The translations under genes and the position numbers were made by a program. Under the pieces are notes generated by a model. It was not told the origin of the DNA. It did not search any database and saw only the letters and a list, made by a program, of their open reading frames with translations. Source: Tiliqua scincoides (Eukaryota > Chordata > Lepidosauria > Squamata > Scincidae). From it: 64,000 nucleotides of DNA. Within the stretch, counting starts at the first letter, position 1; the number at the start of each line of letters is the position of its first letter. Of this stretch, positions 1 to 11,355 are shown one piece after another. The stretch spans positions 101,455,412 through 101,519,411 of the forward strand of contig NC_089823.1 of NCBI RefSeq assembly GCF_035046505.1. Reading direction: 5' to 3'.

Positions 1-101
1 CTTACGCATTTCTCTGGACACTCATCATGTAACCTGTAGGAGTGCAGGTTAAGAACCCTTGTTCTAGTGAATAATTCTTGTTTTGTCTTTTTTAATCTCA
101 G

Positions 102-209
102 ATTGAATCCTAAATACGTGCACGCTATGAACAACTTGGGAAATATCTTGAAAGAAAGGAATGAACTTCATGAAGCTGAAGAGCTTCTCTCACTAGCTGT
201 ACAAATACA
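102..209 (+). CDS. TMTC4: TMTC4 exon: TPR unit with NLGNILKERNE
   Basis: The acceptor is a pyrimidine tract ending in CAG at 99-101. Base 102 completes a codon begun in the previous exon, which is outside the window. It encodes LNPKYVHAMNNLGNILK and continues to SLAVQI. The last codon is split as CA|G across the donor gtatgt at 210. Confidence 0.93.
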
Positions 210-3200
210 GTATGTTTTTAAAAACAAACAAAAATCCAGTTACTGTTTCACAGAAGGATATAAAAGGAATATTATACTCCATATGCTAAAATGTATCCAA
301 CAATTTTGCCTAGGCCTGATTTTGCAGCGGCATGGATGAATCTAGGAATAGTACAGAATAGTTTAAGAAGATATGAAGAAGCAGAGCAAAGTTATTGGAC
401 TGCAATTAGACACAGGAGAAAATACCCAGACTGTTACTATAATTTAGGACGCTTGGTAAGTGTATTTAATTACTTGTATCCTAACAATTTGACAGATATT
501 CTAAGATAAATAGATTTTGAATGACATTTCTGTGGCAAGCATATTTATTAGGTATACGTAAGTCAGTGGTCTTCTACAAACATTATGTTTGGGCAGTTCA
601 TAGGCATAACATTCAGGTGTGTAGACCAGAGGTTACTTTGAGCTCAGTCCTATCCAGCTTACCAGCACCAATACAGTCATGATGAAGCCCTGAAGTAAGG
701 GAACAAACATTCTCTTTCCTTGGGGAGGCCTCCATGACTGCCTCTCCTAATGTAGGATGCAGCACACACCCCATTGGTAAGGCTGCATCAGTACTAGAAA
801 GTTGGATAGGATTGGGCCCTGATATATTCTTCTGGTATTCAGCCATCTCCCAGCAGTGCAAAGGATGGACTATGCTTTTTCTAAGGGCCTGATCCATCCA
901 GCTTTCCACTGCTGATGCAGTTGTGCCAGTGGGGCCTGTGCTTCATCCAGCGGTGGGAGGGCAGTCACAGAGATTTACTTAGAGCTACATTGCGGCTGCA
1001 TTGGTGCTGGAAAGTTGGATTGGATTGGGTCCTCAGTTACTTTATATATGTTTCTATTTTTTAAACTACACTAAGGGGGGGAAATAACACGACTCTGTGA
1101 TACATACATTTCTTATTATTTTGTTTTGTTGATATTGTTTGTAGAGCACCTGCCTACATTAACTAAGAACCCAATCTTATGTAACTCCTCACATAGCAAT
1201 GCAGTTGCGCCAACGGGACATGCACTGTATCTTACGCACTGTATCTTGGGACTTTTTCAGGCCCCAAAGATAAAGGATAAAGGAACATTTGTTCTCTTGC
1301 CCTGGGTAAGCCTTCGCTGCCTTCCTGAGTCTACTTGGACCTGCACTAGCTATATAGCTGGTGCAAATCTGAATGGGCCCAGGAAGGCTGATAGAGGCCC
1401 AGAAGGGGGATAGGATATAGGCAGCACTGGTGCTATCGATAGCTCCCCCTTACCAGTCTCAAGCCACCCTCCTCCTTGTAATGATCTCCACCCTGTTCTT
1501 CCCCTTCCCCTCCCTGTTCATTCCCTCTCTCAGCCCCCTGCGCTGACTTACTGGCAGCAGGGGATGTGGGCAGCCTGCTGGCATGCATATCCATCTCCTT
1601 TCCACGACAGTGGCCACAGCTGTGTGAAATGGCATAGTTCCAGTGGTGTAAGGCCCTGTTCAGATTGGATCATAAGTGCTGTATGTAAATCAAGTGAAAG
1701 ATACAGGCCCTGGCATAAAGCTTATTATTTAAAACACTAGGGAAGGGGAATAGAGAAAAAAATAGAGGAGGAATATTGACAGTACTAGAACAAAGAGTGG
1801 GTTAACAGCTGACAGTTTAATCCTGCTAAAGCCAGGATGGTCGTGGTGCAACTACCCAGCCTTCCTTAAACCTCTGACTGGTGATCATGTGTGTAATCTG
1901 CCTTGAGAACTAAACTTCAGAAGTTCAGAGAGTTTATCATATTTATTTTTCTACAAATTATATTGCTGCTCACTGTTCTGATTTATTCATGCATATAATG
2001 AATGCGTTTTGCCACTACCAGTGGCAGTGGCGGGGGGAGGACTGGAGCACAAGTCTAACTGGACCACTGGTGCTGAACTTCCTATCATGTTGCCAACCAT
2101 GTCACTTTCAGTATGCTGATTTAAATCGCCACATAGATGCATTGAATGCCTGGAGGAATGCCACTGTTCTGAAACCACAACACAGTTTGGCTTGGAACAA
2201 CATGATTATATTGCTTGATAATACAGGTACATTTCACTTTGTACTTAAGTGATTTATATACAGTAACTTTTGCTGTCTTCATCACTGGGGCAAAAACTAG
2301 TGTGCTATTTGAAATGGGCCGCAAATCCAGAAAATTGTCTGGCTAGTTCCAAATAGGCTTTGGAACTGTGATTCTTAAACAGCACCCTGTAGCAAACAAG
2401 CTCTGGAATTGCTGGTGATCTGCTGATCTAAGCAAAACTGTTGGACGTGCCTAAAAACATGTCTTTGGTTGGTGACTAATGTAAATCCATGCATCATTTT
2501 GTGTATCAAGAAATACTTGCAAGATTTTGAATCTTTGAATAGCTCTCCGACATTTTGAAAAACATAACCAAATTTTAAAGGAAAGGATAAATTGAAGATT
2601 GGTTGGATTAGACCCAATCTGCTGTGGGTGTGGTGATGCTGATATGCACATGAGAACTTCCCTGCCCACCGAAGTTGCCCTTTCATTGAGGTCAATGGCC
2701 TTAATGCACATTTACAGATTGTTTGTATTATGACATTGATAGCCAACATTTCTTCCATCATGAATTCAGGGTGGCATATATAGGGTCCCCATCAAGCCCC
2801 AGCCCTTCTTTGCTTCAGCAAGGTGGCTGTATCATGTTGTTTCAGATAAGACCTTGGCGAAATGTTCATTGTATACCATGGACATGTATTGAACTCTGAA
2901 TCGGGGCACTGGGATAAGGCCTTCACATATTGGTTGATCTACTAACTTCAGAGCAGTGATTATTTGGAAGAAGAAACTTATACTGTCAGATTTTACTCCG
3001 TCATCTTCCTGAGTAAATGTAGGGCTTGGAACATCATAATCAACTAGAAATTGGTTAGCCACTCACAGTGAGTCCTGACTTGATTAGCTGCAAACTTTAC
3101 TGCATTTTCTTTTTCAAATCAGTGGCAGAAGGAGGCCAAGTACCTCTCAATTTACTAATCGGCTAGCAAATACTTTAGATAGCTGGCATTAAAAATTTGG

Positions 3201-6200
3201 GGTTATTTTGGAGTGGAACTGAGAGAATGCCATCTGAAAATTTTTGGTTTTCAGTTTAGGTTTACCTCTGTGTTTGAAATGAATTCTGGAATTGTGTCCT
3301 TACTGTAATCATGATCCAAAAAAGGAAAATGTTGCAATAAATATAGATAGTATCCTTAAATGGCTGTGTGGTAGCTTGGTATTTCAATATATAACATATT
3401 TTAAATCTGGCAAAAGGTACCAGTTCTTGGTCTTGATATTTGAAAGCACTGTGTTCCTTTTTACAAGGTTTAACTTGTGTCATTTGTATGTTCAGTGCTG
3501 TTGATTATTAATTATATTTCATTTATTGAAAGTAGCTAAAAGATGAAATGAATGAACATTGCTATTTATCACCTTTTCTTCTTTTTTCATATGTATATAG
3601 GTAACTTGGCACAAGCAGAAGCTGTTGGAAGAGAGGCTTTGGAGTTAATACCTAATGATCATTCTCTTATGTTTTCTCTGGCAAACGTATTGGGAAAATC
3701 ACAAAAATATAAGGTTTCATTTCCTATACTATTACTTGTCTTAGCAAATTTGTTTGACCATTATTCATGGGCTAAACACACCTTCAAGAACGTATGACTC
3801 ATCTTAGAGGTTAACTGAGAGTTTGCATTGCATGTGCACCTGGGAAAATATACATGTTTTCTTCCATATTTTTTTTTTCCATATGCAACAGTATATGGGT
3901 AGTGTCATGGGAACTGGACAAACTCACCTGAGGGAGTTATGTTGTTCACAACAAGCTGCTTCTTCTAATTTGTCAAGTTTGTAGTTTTCCAAAGCTACCA
4001 TCAGTCTTCTGGAGATGAAAAATAATAAATAATAATAAAAGGAAATAAAATAATAAAAGGAAAATAGGGATGGGGCAAATTGCAGGATGGGGCAAATTCT
4101 TGGAGGAGCCTAGGACCTCCAGTCTCTGGGTGCAGGGATTTTCCAGGCCTCTGTTTACAGGCAGCCCAATCCTGAATGTCCCGGTGCCTGCTGGAGCATC
4201 GGCACCAAAGCAACTACTGCTGTATCCAGCAGGCGCAGGGAAACTGCTGGAAGTCTCCTTTGGAGAAGGGGACTTTCATCCCCTTCTCCCAGGGAAAGCC
4301 CCAAGCCCTGCAATGGAGCTTATCAAGTCTGCTTCAGCTATTTTGCCAGCACAGACGTGAGATTCCATGTCAAACCTTGTGGCCTGACACCGAGATCAGG
4401 ATCTGGTGGAGCAGAGCTCTGCCGGTCTCACCCCCCCCCCCGTCCGGTTTCTACCCTGTCTCCTTTCCACTGCCTCAAAACTACTTACTGCTGGCCAGTG
4501 CTGTTGGGGTACCAACTGGCCCTCCACGTGGTGCTAAGGCTCAGCACTGACTGGCACTGGCCCAGCACCAGCAGCCCCTCCTCTCCAGGTGCTGCAGATG
4601 CTGGAGCTAAGTGCCAGTGCTGAGGAGCTTTAGAATTGGGCCCCTAATCTGAGAGGGACGTAATGTTGCCAAACAACTAAGGAACATAAGTGAAATTCCT
4701 GAACCTACAGATTCACGCCAGCCTAGAATACTTGAAAACAGGGGCATTATGTTGTTGGTACCCTAGGAAAATCTTCAGAGCATAAAGTAGTAGAAAAGGA
4801 ATTTACAGAAGGACAAAGGTTCCCTAGGAATGGGCAGGTATCTATCTTTTTCCCCTCAGTCAAAGTTTCCTTTTTCAAGGAGATCATAGGAAAGTGGGAA
4901 GGGTCGGCTCTGGGGCTGTTAAATAGATACTGGAAAGCAATGGCATGAGAGGGTTACTGCCTTCATCTCTTGCTTATGGGCTTCCTAGAGAATCTAGCTG
5001 GTGCTGTGGGAAACAGGATGCTGGACTAGATAGCCCTTTGGTCTGATCTAGCTAGATTGCTCTCATTTTCTTATCTGTGTAATAACACATTTGTAGAGGT
5101 GTTTGAAAATTGTGTTATTTATTTTATTTAGAAGTAAGCCCATTGAGTTCAGCATATTTAGGCTACAATCCTCTCCATGCTTACTTGAGAGTAAGCCCCA
5201 TTGACTATAATGGAAGTTAGTTTTGAGTAGACATGCAGAGGATTGAAATCTGTCTAATCCTATCATACTCACTAGAAACAAACACCTCTACACATTTGGT
5301 AATCCTATTTATATGTACTTCCATAGTACCTGCTGAAGGTTGTGTTGAGCTGATATCTGAATTCAGAGACTACTAAATCATTGTAAGGACTAAGGGCTCA
5401 ATCCTATCCAACTTTCCAGCACTGGTGCAACCACAATGCAGCTCTGAGATAACGGAACAAACATTCCCTTACCTTGAGGAGGCCTCCATGACTGCCTCCC
5501 ACCACAGGAAGCAGTGCACGCCTCATTGGCATGACTGCACCAGCATTAGAAAATTGGATAGGATTGAGTCCTAAGCATCCTAAAAAATGTTGTTTAGCAC
5601 TTATCTGTGGTAGCTTTCATCTGCCATTCTCTTGCCAGTTACCTAGTCAGGAGAGATCCTTCAAGAGTTCTTCACTAGCTGTTTTGGATATTTTCAAATG
5701 AATTTGGATGAATTTTCAAAATGGCAGTCCTGCTTTCTGCCAAAGACAGAGCACAACTATATTTCTAGGAACAGATCCTTACTTGCCACAGGTTACCAAG
5801 AGAATGATGTTTTTCCTGGTCTGAATATGATTACTTGTGCAGTCACAGACTCTAAGTCTACCTTTGAGAGAAAGACAGTACATAACATTTCTCTGAATGG
5901 TAAGGACTTGATCTTGGCAATATGTTTGCTAGGAGGATAGCTCACACCGAACAATGAGCAAAGACTACAGGTAGTTTCTACATACTTATGTACAGGTACT
6001 GTTCCAGGCATTTGTCCAGAAGTTCAAACCAATGTAAGTTGGAACAGTGCTATCACAAAGGTGTAAAAGCACAAGGCTGAACAGACTATGCCTGCACAGA
6101 AGTGCAGACTCATTTATTCATAACTCGGGATATCTTTATCTATACTCTGACTATACTCTATAATATACACTTCTAATTTTCATTTATTGTTAAGCCATTT

Positions 6201-7853
6201 CTGCCCAACGTTGCATATATGCAACAAAGACCAAATGTGTACACCTGTGAGCTGGGCAGAATTAATAACTAACAGTAACATCATTTTACCCCCCTCCCTC
6301 CTCCAAGAAGCTCAGAGTAGCATGCAAACCTTTATAGTCCCTGACATTTTGTCCTTGCAAAAACCCTCTGGATTTGGTTAGGTCACCTAGTGAGCTTCAT
6401 GTCTGAGTGGGGATTTGAACCCAGGTGTCCATGCTTATCATCCAAGATTTTAAGCTTTAACTATGTCATGCAGGAAGAGCATTGTATGAGCCTTGAGGAA
6501 ATGAAAATAAAAATCGCAAACTCATTCAATAGTTTCAATATGTTCAGCTGAAGGATTTTATGTCAATCAAGAAATGGAAAGTTGAGAAAAACTTTGACTA
6601 GATTCAAAATGACAATAATCAGATAGAAAACCATGGAAAGTATTTGGTCAAAAATGTGTCCTTTTTAGGTGATGGAAGGATTGGCTCTAAAACAAAATAC
6701 ATACCTTAAAAAATTTTTTTGGGTGCAATGACATACACCACCAAGATAGTTAAAAAAAACAACAAACAGACTAACTTCACTTAAATGGAAGTATGCTGCT
6801 TTTAAGTGGCAATTTGTGTGAGCATCCGGTTTACAATGCAGTCCACAAGTGTTTTTGTGTTCTTGCTAGCACTGAAGTAATTACTCTTTAATTGACAGCA
6901 ACTACCAGACAACAGCTGGATCAGGCTGTGAATTATATTGTACGTATATCCATTAGAGAAAAGTAGAAGTGTGAATGCACATGAAAAAAATATGGTGACA
7001 TAATCATGTTAATAGACCACAGAGCATGAGGTAATTGGTGGTGTTTGGTTGTACTTGACATTGTATGCACTACAGAAATAGCTTGTCCTGTTGATCTCTT
7101 TTTTTCTGAATTATTCAGGAATCTGAAGCTTTGTTCCACAAGGCAATTAAAGCCAATCCAACTGGAGCCAGTTACCATGGTAATTTGGGTAAGACATTTT
7201 ACAGCTCCCCTAGTGCAAACTTTTTTCTTTTTTTAAAATCAGACACACTGCTTGTACTTCTTTTCATGTTCATTGTCTTAAAAAGTACTGTTTTAAGGCA
7301 TTCTTTTGCTGGCTAGATTTCTATTCTGCCTTCTTGCTAAACAAATTGCCAACAAGAGAATGGAGTTCCAAGAATGCAAAGCCTGTTTTGTATGAGAGAC
7401 CAACCAGGCAGCGCATTGCAACCCAGAGGTGGCTGCACGTCAGTGGTGGCAAATTGGCTCTTTTATGTTGTGCTTGCAAACCGCCATGAGCTCTCCAGAT
7501 AAAAACAGCAATTTATGGCTCTAGCACAATCCACTCTTGTCATTCCTTGGCCTGCTCGGCTCCCAAATGCGTCTCCTCCAGCTGGCAACAGAGCCGGCTG
7601 CCACCATGCCGACAGCCAACCAAATGTTTTAATGTTTTCTAAGTAATTGGCAAGATTGTCTATTCTTCAACATTGTTGCTAACAAAAACTCCTCTTTGCT
7701 GTTTCAGCTGTGCTTTACCATCGCTGGGGAAATCTTGACTTAGCCAAGAAACACTATGAAGTCTCTCTGAAGCTTGACCCCACAGCAGCTGGGACCAAAG
7801 AAAACTATAGTCTTTTAAAAAAAAAACTGGACCAACTGCAAAAAAAAGGGTGA
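102..7853 (+). CDS. TMTC4: TMTC4, 3' part (last six coding exons)
   Basis: Transmembrane O-mannosyltransferase targeting cadherins 4: an ER membrane protein whose family adds O-mannose to cadherin and protocadherin extracellular domains, with a lumenal C-terminal TPR array. The visible exons are 102-209, 314-455, 2112-2226, 3601-3713, 7119-7188 and 7708-7853 (stop TGA 7851-7853). Joined, they read in one frame through about six TPR units, with landmarks NLGNILKERNE, AAAWMNLGIVQNS, NAWRNATVLKP, NNMIILLDNTG, EALELIPNDHS and SYHGNLAVLYHRWG. These match the human C-terminus as I recall it. All introns are GT-AG and all phases agree. The catalytic membrane half lies left of the window. The short open frames that run on into introns are read-through, not separate genes. 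Identity is firm; it rests on recall of the family and on synteny with GGACT and PCCA. Confidence 0.96.
314..455 (+). CDS. TMTC4: TMTC4 exon: TPR unit with AAAWMNLG
   Basis: The acceptor tgcctag ends at 313. The first base completes the split Gln codon, and 47 codons follow from PDFAAAW to YYNLGRL. The donor gtaagt starts at 456, leaving phase 0. TPR consensus residues W, L, G, Y, A and P are in place. Confidence 0.95.
640..819. mobile_element. Foldback DNA element, ~180-bp class
   Basis: The ends GAGCTCAGTCC and GGATTGGGCCC are near-complementary. The interior carries the TAAGGGAACAAACATTC and GAGGCCTCCATGACTGCC blocks typical of this class. No matching flanking duplication is seen. Confidence 0.75.
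885..1032. mobile_element. Foldback DNA element, second copy
   Basis: It runs from GGGCCTGATCC to GGATTGGGTCC, and the right part reads GGTGCTGGAAAGTTGGATTG. TAA lies on the left and TCA on the right, an imperfect 3-bp duplication at best. It lies 65 bp after the previous copy. Confidence 0.7.
2112..2226 (+). CDS. TMTC4: TMTC4 exon: NAWRNATVLKP
   Basis: The acceptor ctttcag ends at 2111. It encodes YADLNRHIDALNAWRNATV through NNMIILLDNT (38 codons) plus the first base of the next Gly codon. The donor gtacat starts at 2227. Confidence 0.95.
2227..3600 (+). other. TMTC4 intron, no repeat recognised
   Basis: About 1.4 kb with no exon and no mobile element that I can name. The open frames here have no recognisable protein. 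Confidence 0.6.
3601..3713 (+). CDS. TMTC4: TMTC4 exon: EALELIPNDHS
   Basis: The acceptor tatatag ends at 3600. The exon begins GT to finish the split Gly codon, then encodes NLAQAEAVGREALELIPN through LGKSQKYK. The donor after AAG is gtttca, which fits the usual gtragt pattern poorly. The phase and the join to ESEALF at 7119 still require this site. Confidence 0.93.
4157..4640. repeat. Long foldback element, ~450-bp class
   Basis: The ends are GCCCAATCCTGA on the left and GAATTGGGCCC on the right. It shares CTACTGCTGTATCCAGC and GCTTCAGCTATTTTGCCAGC-like blocks with the copy at 39254-39646. It contains a poly-C run at about 4430. No clear target duplication. Confidence 0.6.
4975..5080 (+). 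repeat. CR1 LINE 3' end fragment
   Basis: The blocks ACAGGATGCTGGACTAGATA and CCCTTTGGTCTGATCTAGC, followed by TTTTCTTATCTGTG, match the 3' untranslated end of CR1 elements. No coding part is present. Confidence 0.75.
5161..5250. repeat. ~90-bp foldback element
   Basis: GGCTACAATCC on the left and GCAGAGGATTG on the right surround a hairpin built from AGTAAGCCCCATTG and its near complement. TTA precedes the left end. Class members recur at 15430, 15942, about 18729, 19821-20080 and about 45610. Confidence 0.75.
5394..5571. mobile_element. Foldback DNA element with TAA duplication
   Basis: The ends are GGGCTCAATCC and GGATTGAGTCC. TAA occurs directly on both sides (5391-5393 and 5572-5574). 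A 3-bp TWA duplication is typical of PIF/Harbinger elements. No coding capacity. Confidence 0.75.
6194..6261. mobile_element. TTAA-flanked miniature element, copy 1
   Basis: TTAA lies at 6190-6193 and 6262-6265. Inside are CCATTTCTGCCCAACGTTGC on the left and GCTGGGCAGAA on the right. Two further copies lie at about 30565-30630 and 56582-56645. TTAA flanks suggest piggyBac-type insertion. Confidence 0.6.
6285..6455 (-). repeat. CORE-SINE/MIR-like fragment
   Basis: GGTCACCTAGTGAGCTTCAT and GGGGATTTGAACCCAGG resemble the reverse complement of the tRNA-derived head of MIR/CORE-SINEs. It is diverged, so probably old. Confidence 0.6.
7119..7188 (+). CDS. TMTC4: TMTC4 exon: ESEALFHKAIKANP
   Basis: The acceptor ttattcag ends at 7118. 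It has 23 codons from ESEALF to SYHGNL plus the first base of an Ala codon. The donor gtaaga starts at 7189. Confidence 0.95.
7189..7707 (+). other. Last TMTC4 intron, 519 bp, no repeat seen
   Basis: The middle (about 7360-7620) is a balanced-composition, repeat-free tract. It could be conserved intronic sequence, but nothing here proves it. Confidence 0.5.
7708..7853 (+). CDS. TMTC4: TMTC4 last coding exon and stop
   Basis: The acceptor tgtttcag ends at 7707. CT completes the Ala codon, then VLYHRWGNLDLAKKHYEVSL continues to KKKLDQLQKKG and TGA. It carries the last TPR (DLAKKHYEVSLKLDP) and a Lys-rich tail. Confidence 0.96.
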
Positions 7854-10800
7854 TGTCTGAGATTTCTTCTCAGGCTTTGAATGCATTCTGTATACTGTTT
7901 ATTGGTAACATGGGCTACTAATCACTAGAGGGAAGCATTCAGCCACACTGTCATTGAAACAAGACAATATAAAACCGATAATCACCAGCAATGGACTCTT
8001 GATTGTTCCATGGAGTCTTGCATCAGAAGAAAATGTTATATATAATTTTTTTAATCAACCATTGTCCTAAAATTTTCAGTTGGAGAATTAAAAAGTGTGT
8101 TTCTGCTTTAAATTTGTTGAACAAAAGCTATCATCTTCTACATTTTTATAGTCTGATACCCAGAGCACTTGAACAAGCAGGGACTGCATTGAAATGAAGA
8201 GGATTTGTCCCAAGTGTGACATGTTGAAGGTATATCCACCAGCTTAGTGTGTGAATGCATGTAGGGCCCAATCTGATGCCCATTTTTCTGGGAGTAAATC
8301 CCAGAGTAAATGTGCATATGATTATACAGTAATTCAGTTATGGCAGCAAATAGTGATATGTTTTACTCTGATTTACAATAATTACAATGTGGTGGTGATA
8401 TGAAATGTGGCCTTGTAATGATAGCATCATCTTGAACAACAAATATTGGTTTGTACGCCTATGCAGAGATACTATCTATTTAAAGAATACTGAACAAGGT
8501 GTTTTTGTTTTCATTGTCTTTTTCCAAAAGTGTCTTTCCTTCCATTGGCTATCAGTGTGCAGCTAGCTTGCCTGCTAAGACTGGAACAGCTTCAAAATAT
8601 TTTCATATCAAGAAAAAAAACTGATTCAAATTCTTTATAGGTTCAGAACCAATCCCTAGTTTGTTGCTGTGTAGCTTTAAAAAGCAGTGAGTTGGATAGG
8701 TTACAAAGCAGGGCTTGACAGCCAAGCCACAAGCTCATGCTGTCCCTGGCAGAGTCTGTTAAAGTAGAAAGCCCCTCATGCCTGGAAATTTGCCCAGAGT
8801 CCTGAGCTCTTCAACTGGGCAGTATTATGCTTTTGACCATGTGGCTTTTTGCTTTGGTTTTGATATGCTATCTTATTGGCAATTGCTTTTGAGAGAGTAT
8901 CAGGAGCTTAAATCCATGTGGCACATCAGGGGTTCTTGAATCTCGTCTTTCATCTCGGAATGGGTAATGTAAATGATAGCAGAGGTAATATTTCTTCTTT
9001 TACAGGTCTGTGAAGAAACACAAGACTGATTCAGCTGCTCTAAAACTGTTCTCATAGAACATCCTTGAGGATGCAGGTTTATTAAGAAAGTAATGCTTGA
9101 CATCTGAACTTGGGCCATGGTGACCTAAATGACCAGTAGAGATGTGGTTGCAACTTTTTGCTTGAATAAAAAGTGATAATTTCAAAAGGACAACTCAAAT
9201 AAAAACTCTTGAGATAACCACACCTGAATGTTGGCAGGGGTTTATAATGCCTGAGATAAGCATTGTTTGGGTTTGAGTCACTTGATAAAGTTGGAAATGA
9301 AGAAAAAACAAAGACCACTTACAAACTACAATTCATCTAAAGTTCATGAGGCCACATCCAGACAATGGCTATTCTTCTGTCCTCCTAGTTCGTCTTGATG
9401 TAGTTTGTATTTAGCAGTGCAGATGAAATCAAATGCTGCCTTTTTGTGTTGGCATGCTTACAGCACAGGGAAGATATTGCATCAGATTTCTGGGCTTTCC
9501 CCCAAAATTACAAGAACAGCCTTCTGAAAAGGGAACTATCAGTATCTGGTACTGGAAAAAGAAATGGTTCTTCAAATATTATTAGCTGGTTGTGCCCTCA
9601 GTTTTGATTATACCAGTCACCTGATGTGGGAAGGACCTGGATTTAGTCTCAGTCCTAAATAGGTATTAGTGTCAACAGTGCCTATTGAATATACGTACGC
9701 CTAGCCAGGATCCTGGACACAGGAATCTACCTGGTCATGGCAACAGCATTCACATGCTGGATTGGGGTGTGCAACTATTTTTAAGATATTCTAAATGTAT
9801 CATTACCTGAATTACATACAGTGCAGCTGTTGAAATGCAGGGTGCTGTCACTCTTGCAATATGAAAGAACAGGAATGACAATGAAAGTTTGAGGTTGTGT
9901 ATATAAATGCATCATTCTGAAAAAAGTGTACAAACTACAAATAGAAATTATTTCCACAAGTTGTGTAAGGGTTTGAAAAAATATTTGGTTCAATAGTTTT
10001 TCCTAACATGCATCACTTTGAGACCATTTTTGCAAATAGGGCTTTAGAAATAACAACATTGTGGGATTTTGAAGATACTATTTCTAGTAGACAAATTTTC
10101 CATAATTGCTTCGTATCTGAACATTGTTGATGTCTGATGTAATTAACAGTCTTCTTCATGATTCTTCTGCACAGGAGATTTATCCCTAATGGTCTGCACT
10201 ATTTGTTCTGTATTAACCTAGTGGATCAATACTTTGTTTGGGCATGAAATTAATGAAACAAAGATTTGAATTTGTCTGTTCTTTTAAAGTGTGTGTGCTA
10301 CATTAATTTTTACATGCCAGAAATATTTGGGTGTCCTGTTTTCAAGGCTTTGTAAGGTAGATAATCATGTTCCAGACTTTTAATGACTTAATTCATTTCA
10401 AGTAACTTGGAGCATAATCTCCCCTCTGTCAGTTCTATCATGTGAATGTATCCATGTTTGAATGTGTTCATTAGAGAAAAGTCTTGAATGCTATCTTTGG
10501 ATGAGACAGACTACAGGCTTTTTAAGTCATTATGCCAAGTAGACCCAACATGGAGTTGTAATCTATCCCTGATAGATGTATCTGCAGGAATACCTTGCAC
10601 TTGCATCTGGTTATGGACCAGAGAATGAATGAAAGTCAAAAATGGATGAAAACTTGGTTACAGGTATATCGAAACCAATTTGAATGAAACGTTGAATACT
10701 TATGTGAATCTACCCAGACACATGCTGATTCTCTGTAACTGTTCAATTAATTTCATGAAATTGTATATACAATTGTATTTGTAAATACAGGTGTAAAATG

Positions 10801-11307
10801 ACTGGATGTGAGAATTGACATCTTGAAAATTCAGTGCAAATTCTTAGTGTTATTTTGAAAACCTGGTTTAATAAGTGATTAAACATTTTTAGTTCTGAAA
10901 AGGCTCTCTTAAAGCTACCTACAAACATGATTGAGAAGACTGTTAATACTTCTATCAAATATGAGAAAATTTCAGTTTCTCATGGAAACGTGGTTTACAA
11001 ATATCTTTATGCATTCTTTATGCATTTTAAAACAAATACAATTGGTTCTTCTGCATAAAGGCCCATACCTGTGTCTGCATACAAAAATGTAGTTGTTTAT
11101 AACAAATTTGGTATGTTCAGTGTCTGTCTGTGGTATACATTTATTCACGGGCTATTAAACTGTGTATGTGTATAATAAAAGGCATGAGATCTTGAATGCA
11201 ATGATTTGCAATTGATGCTGTAAGTTGAGTTGTCCTGGTTCATCAGCTGAATTTTCATATACTCCAGCCCCTGTTACAAATTTTGAAGACAACGCATTTG
11301 TAATAAA
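7854..11307 (+). other. TMTC4: Probable long TMTC4 3'UTR
   Basis: About 3.4 kb of AT-rich sequence follows the stop with almost no mobile DNA, apart from a short foldback scrap near 8270-8330. Possible polyadenylation signals are AATAAA at 9165-9170 and 11302-11307. Repeats resume just after 11340. That the whole tract is transcribed is an inference from its composition. Confidence 0.5.
11302..11307 (+). terminator. Candidate distal TMTC4 poly(A) signal
   Basis: A canonical AATAAA at the end of the repeat-free tract, with a T/G-containing stretch downstream. The earlier AATAAA at 9165-9170 is an alternative. Confidence 0.4.
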
Positions 11308-11344
11308 GCTTCATCTGTAGCTTTGGCTCTTGTGTAAATGAATT

Positions 11345-11355
11345 TTATAAGAGTA
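11345..11355. repeat. Target-site duplication of the RTE-like LINE
   Basis: TTATAAGAGTA here is repeated exactly at 12236-12246, on the other side of the LINE. Confidence 0.85.

Larger units (their letters stand above)
456..2111 (+). other. TMTC4 intron with foldback repeats
   Basis: No coding exon is seen. It holds two foldback elements (640-819 and 885-1032) and a looser repeat-like stretch at about 1165-1470. The rest is unremarkable AT-rich intron. Confidence 0.7.
3714..7118 (+). other. TMTC4 intron, 3.4 kb, repeat-rich
   Basis: It contains an AATA-rich run (4016-4062), a long foldback (about 4157-4640), a CR1 3' end (about 4975-5080), 90-bp and 178-bp foldbacks (5161-5250, 5394-5571), a TTAA-flanked miniature element (6194-6261) and a CORE-SINE/MIR-like piece (about 6285-6455). 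Bases 6460-7118 show nothing recognisable. Confidence 0.7.
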
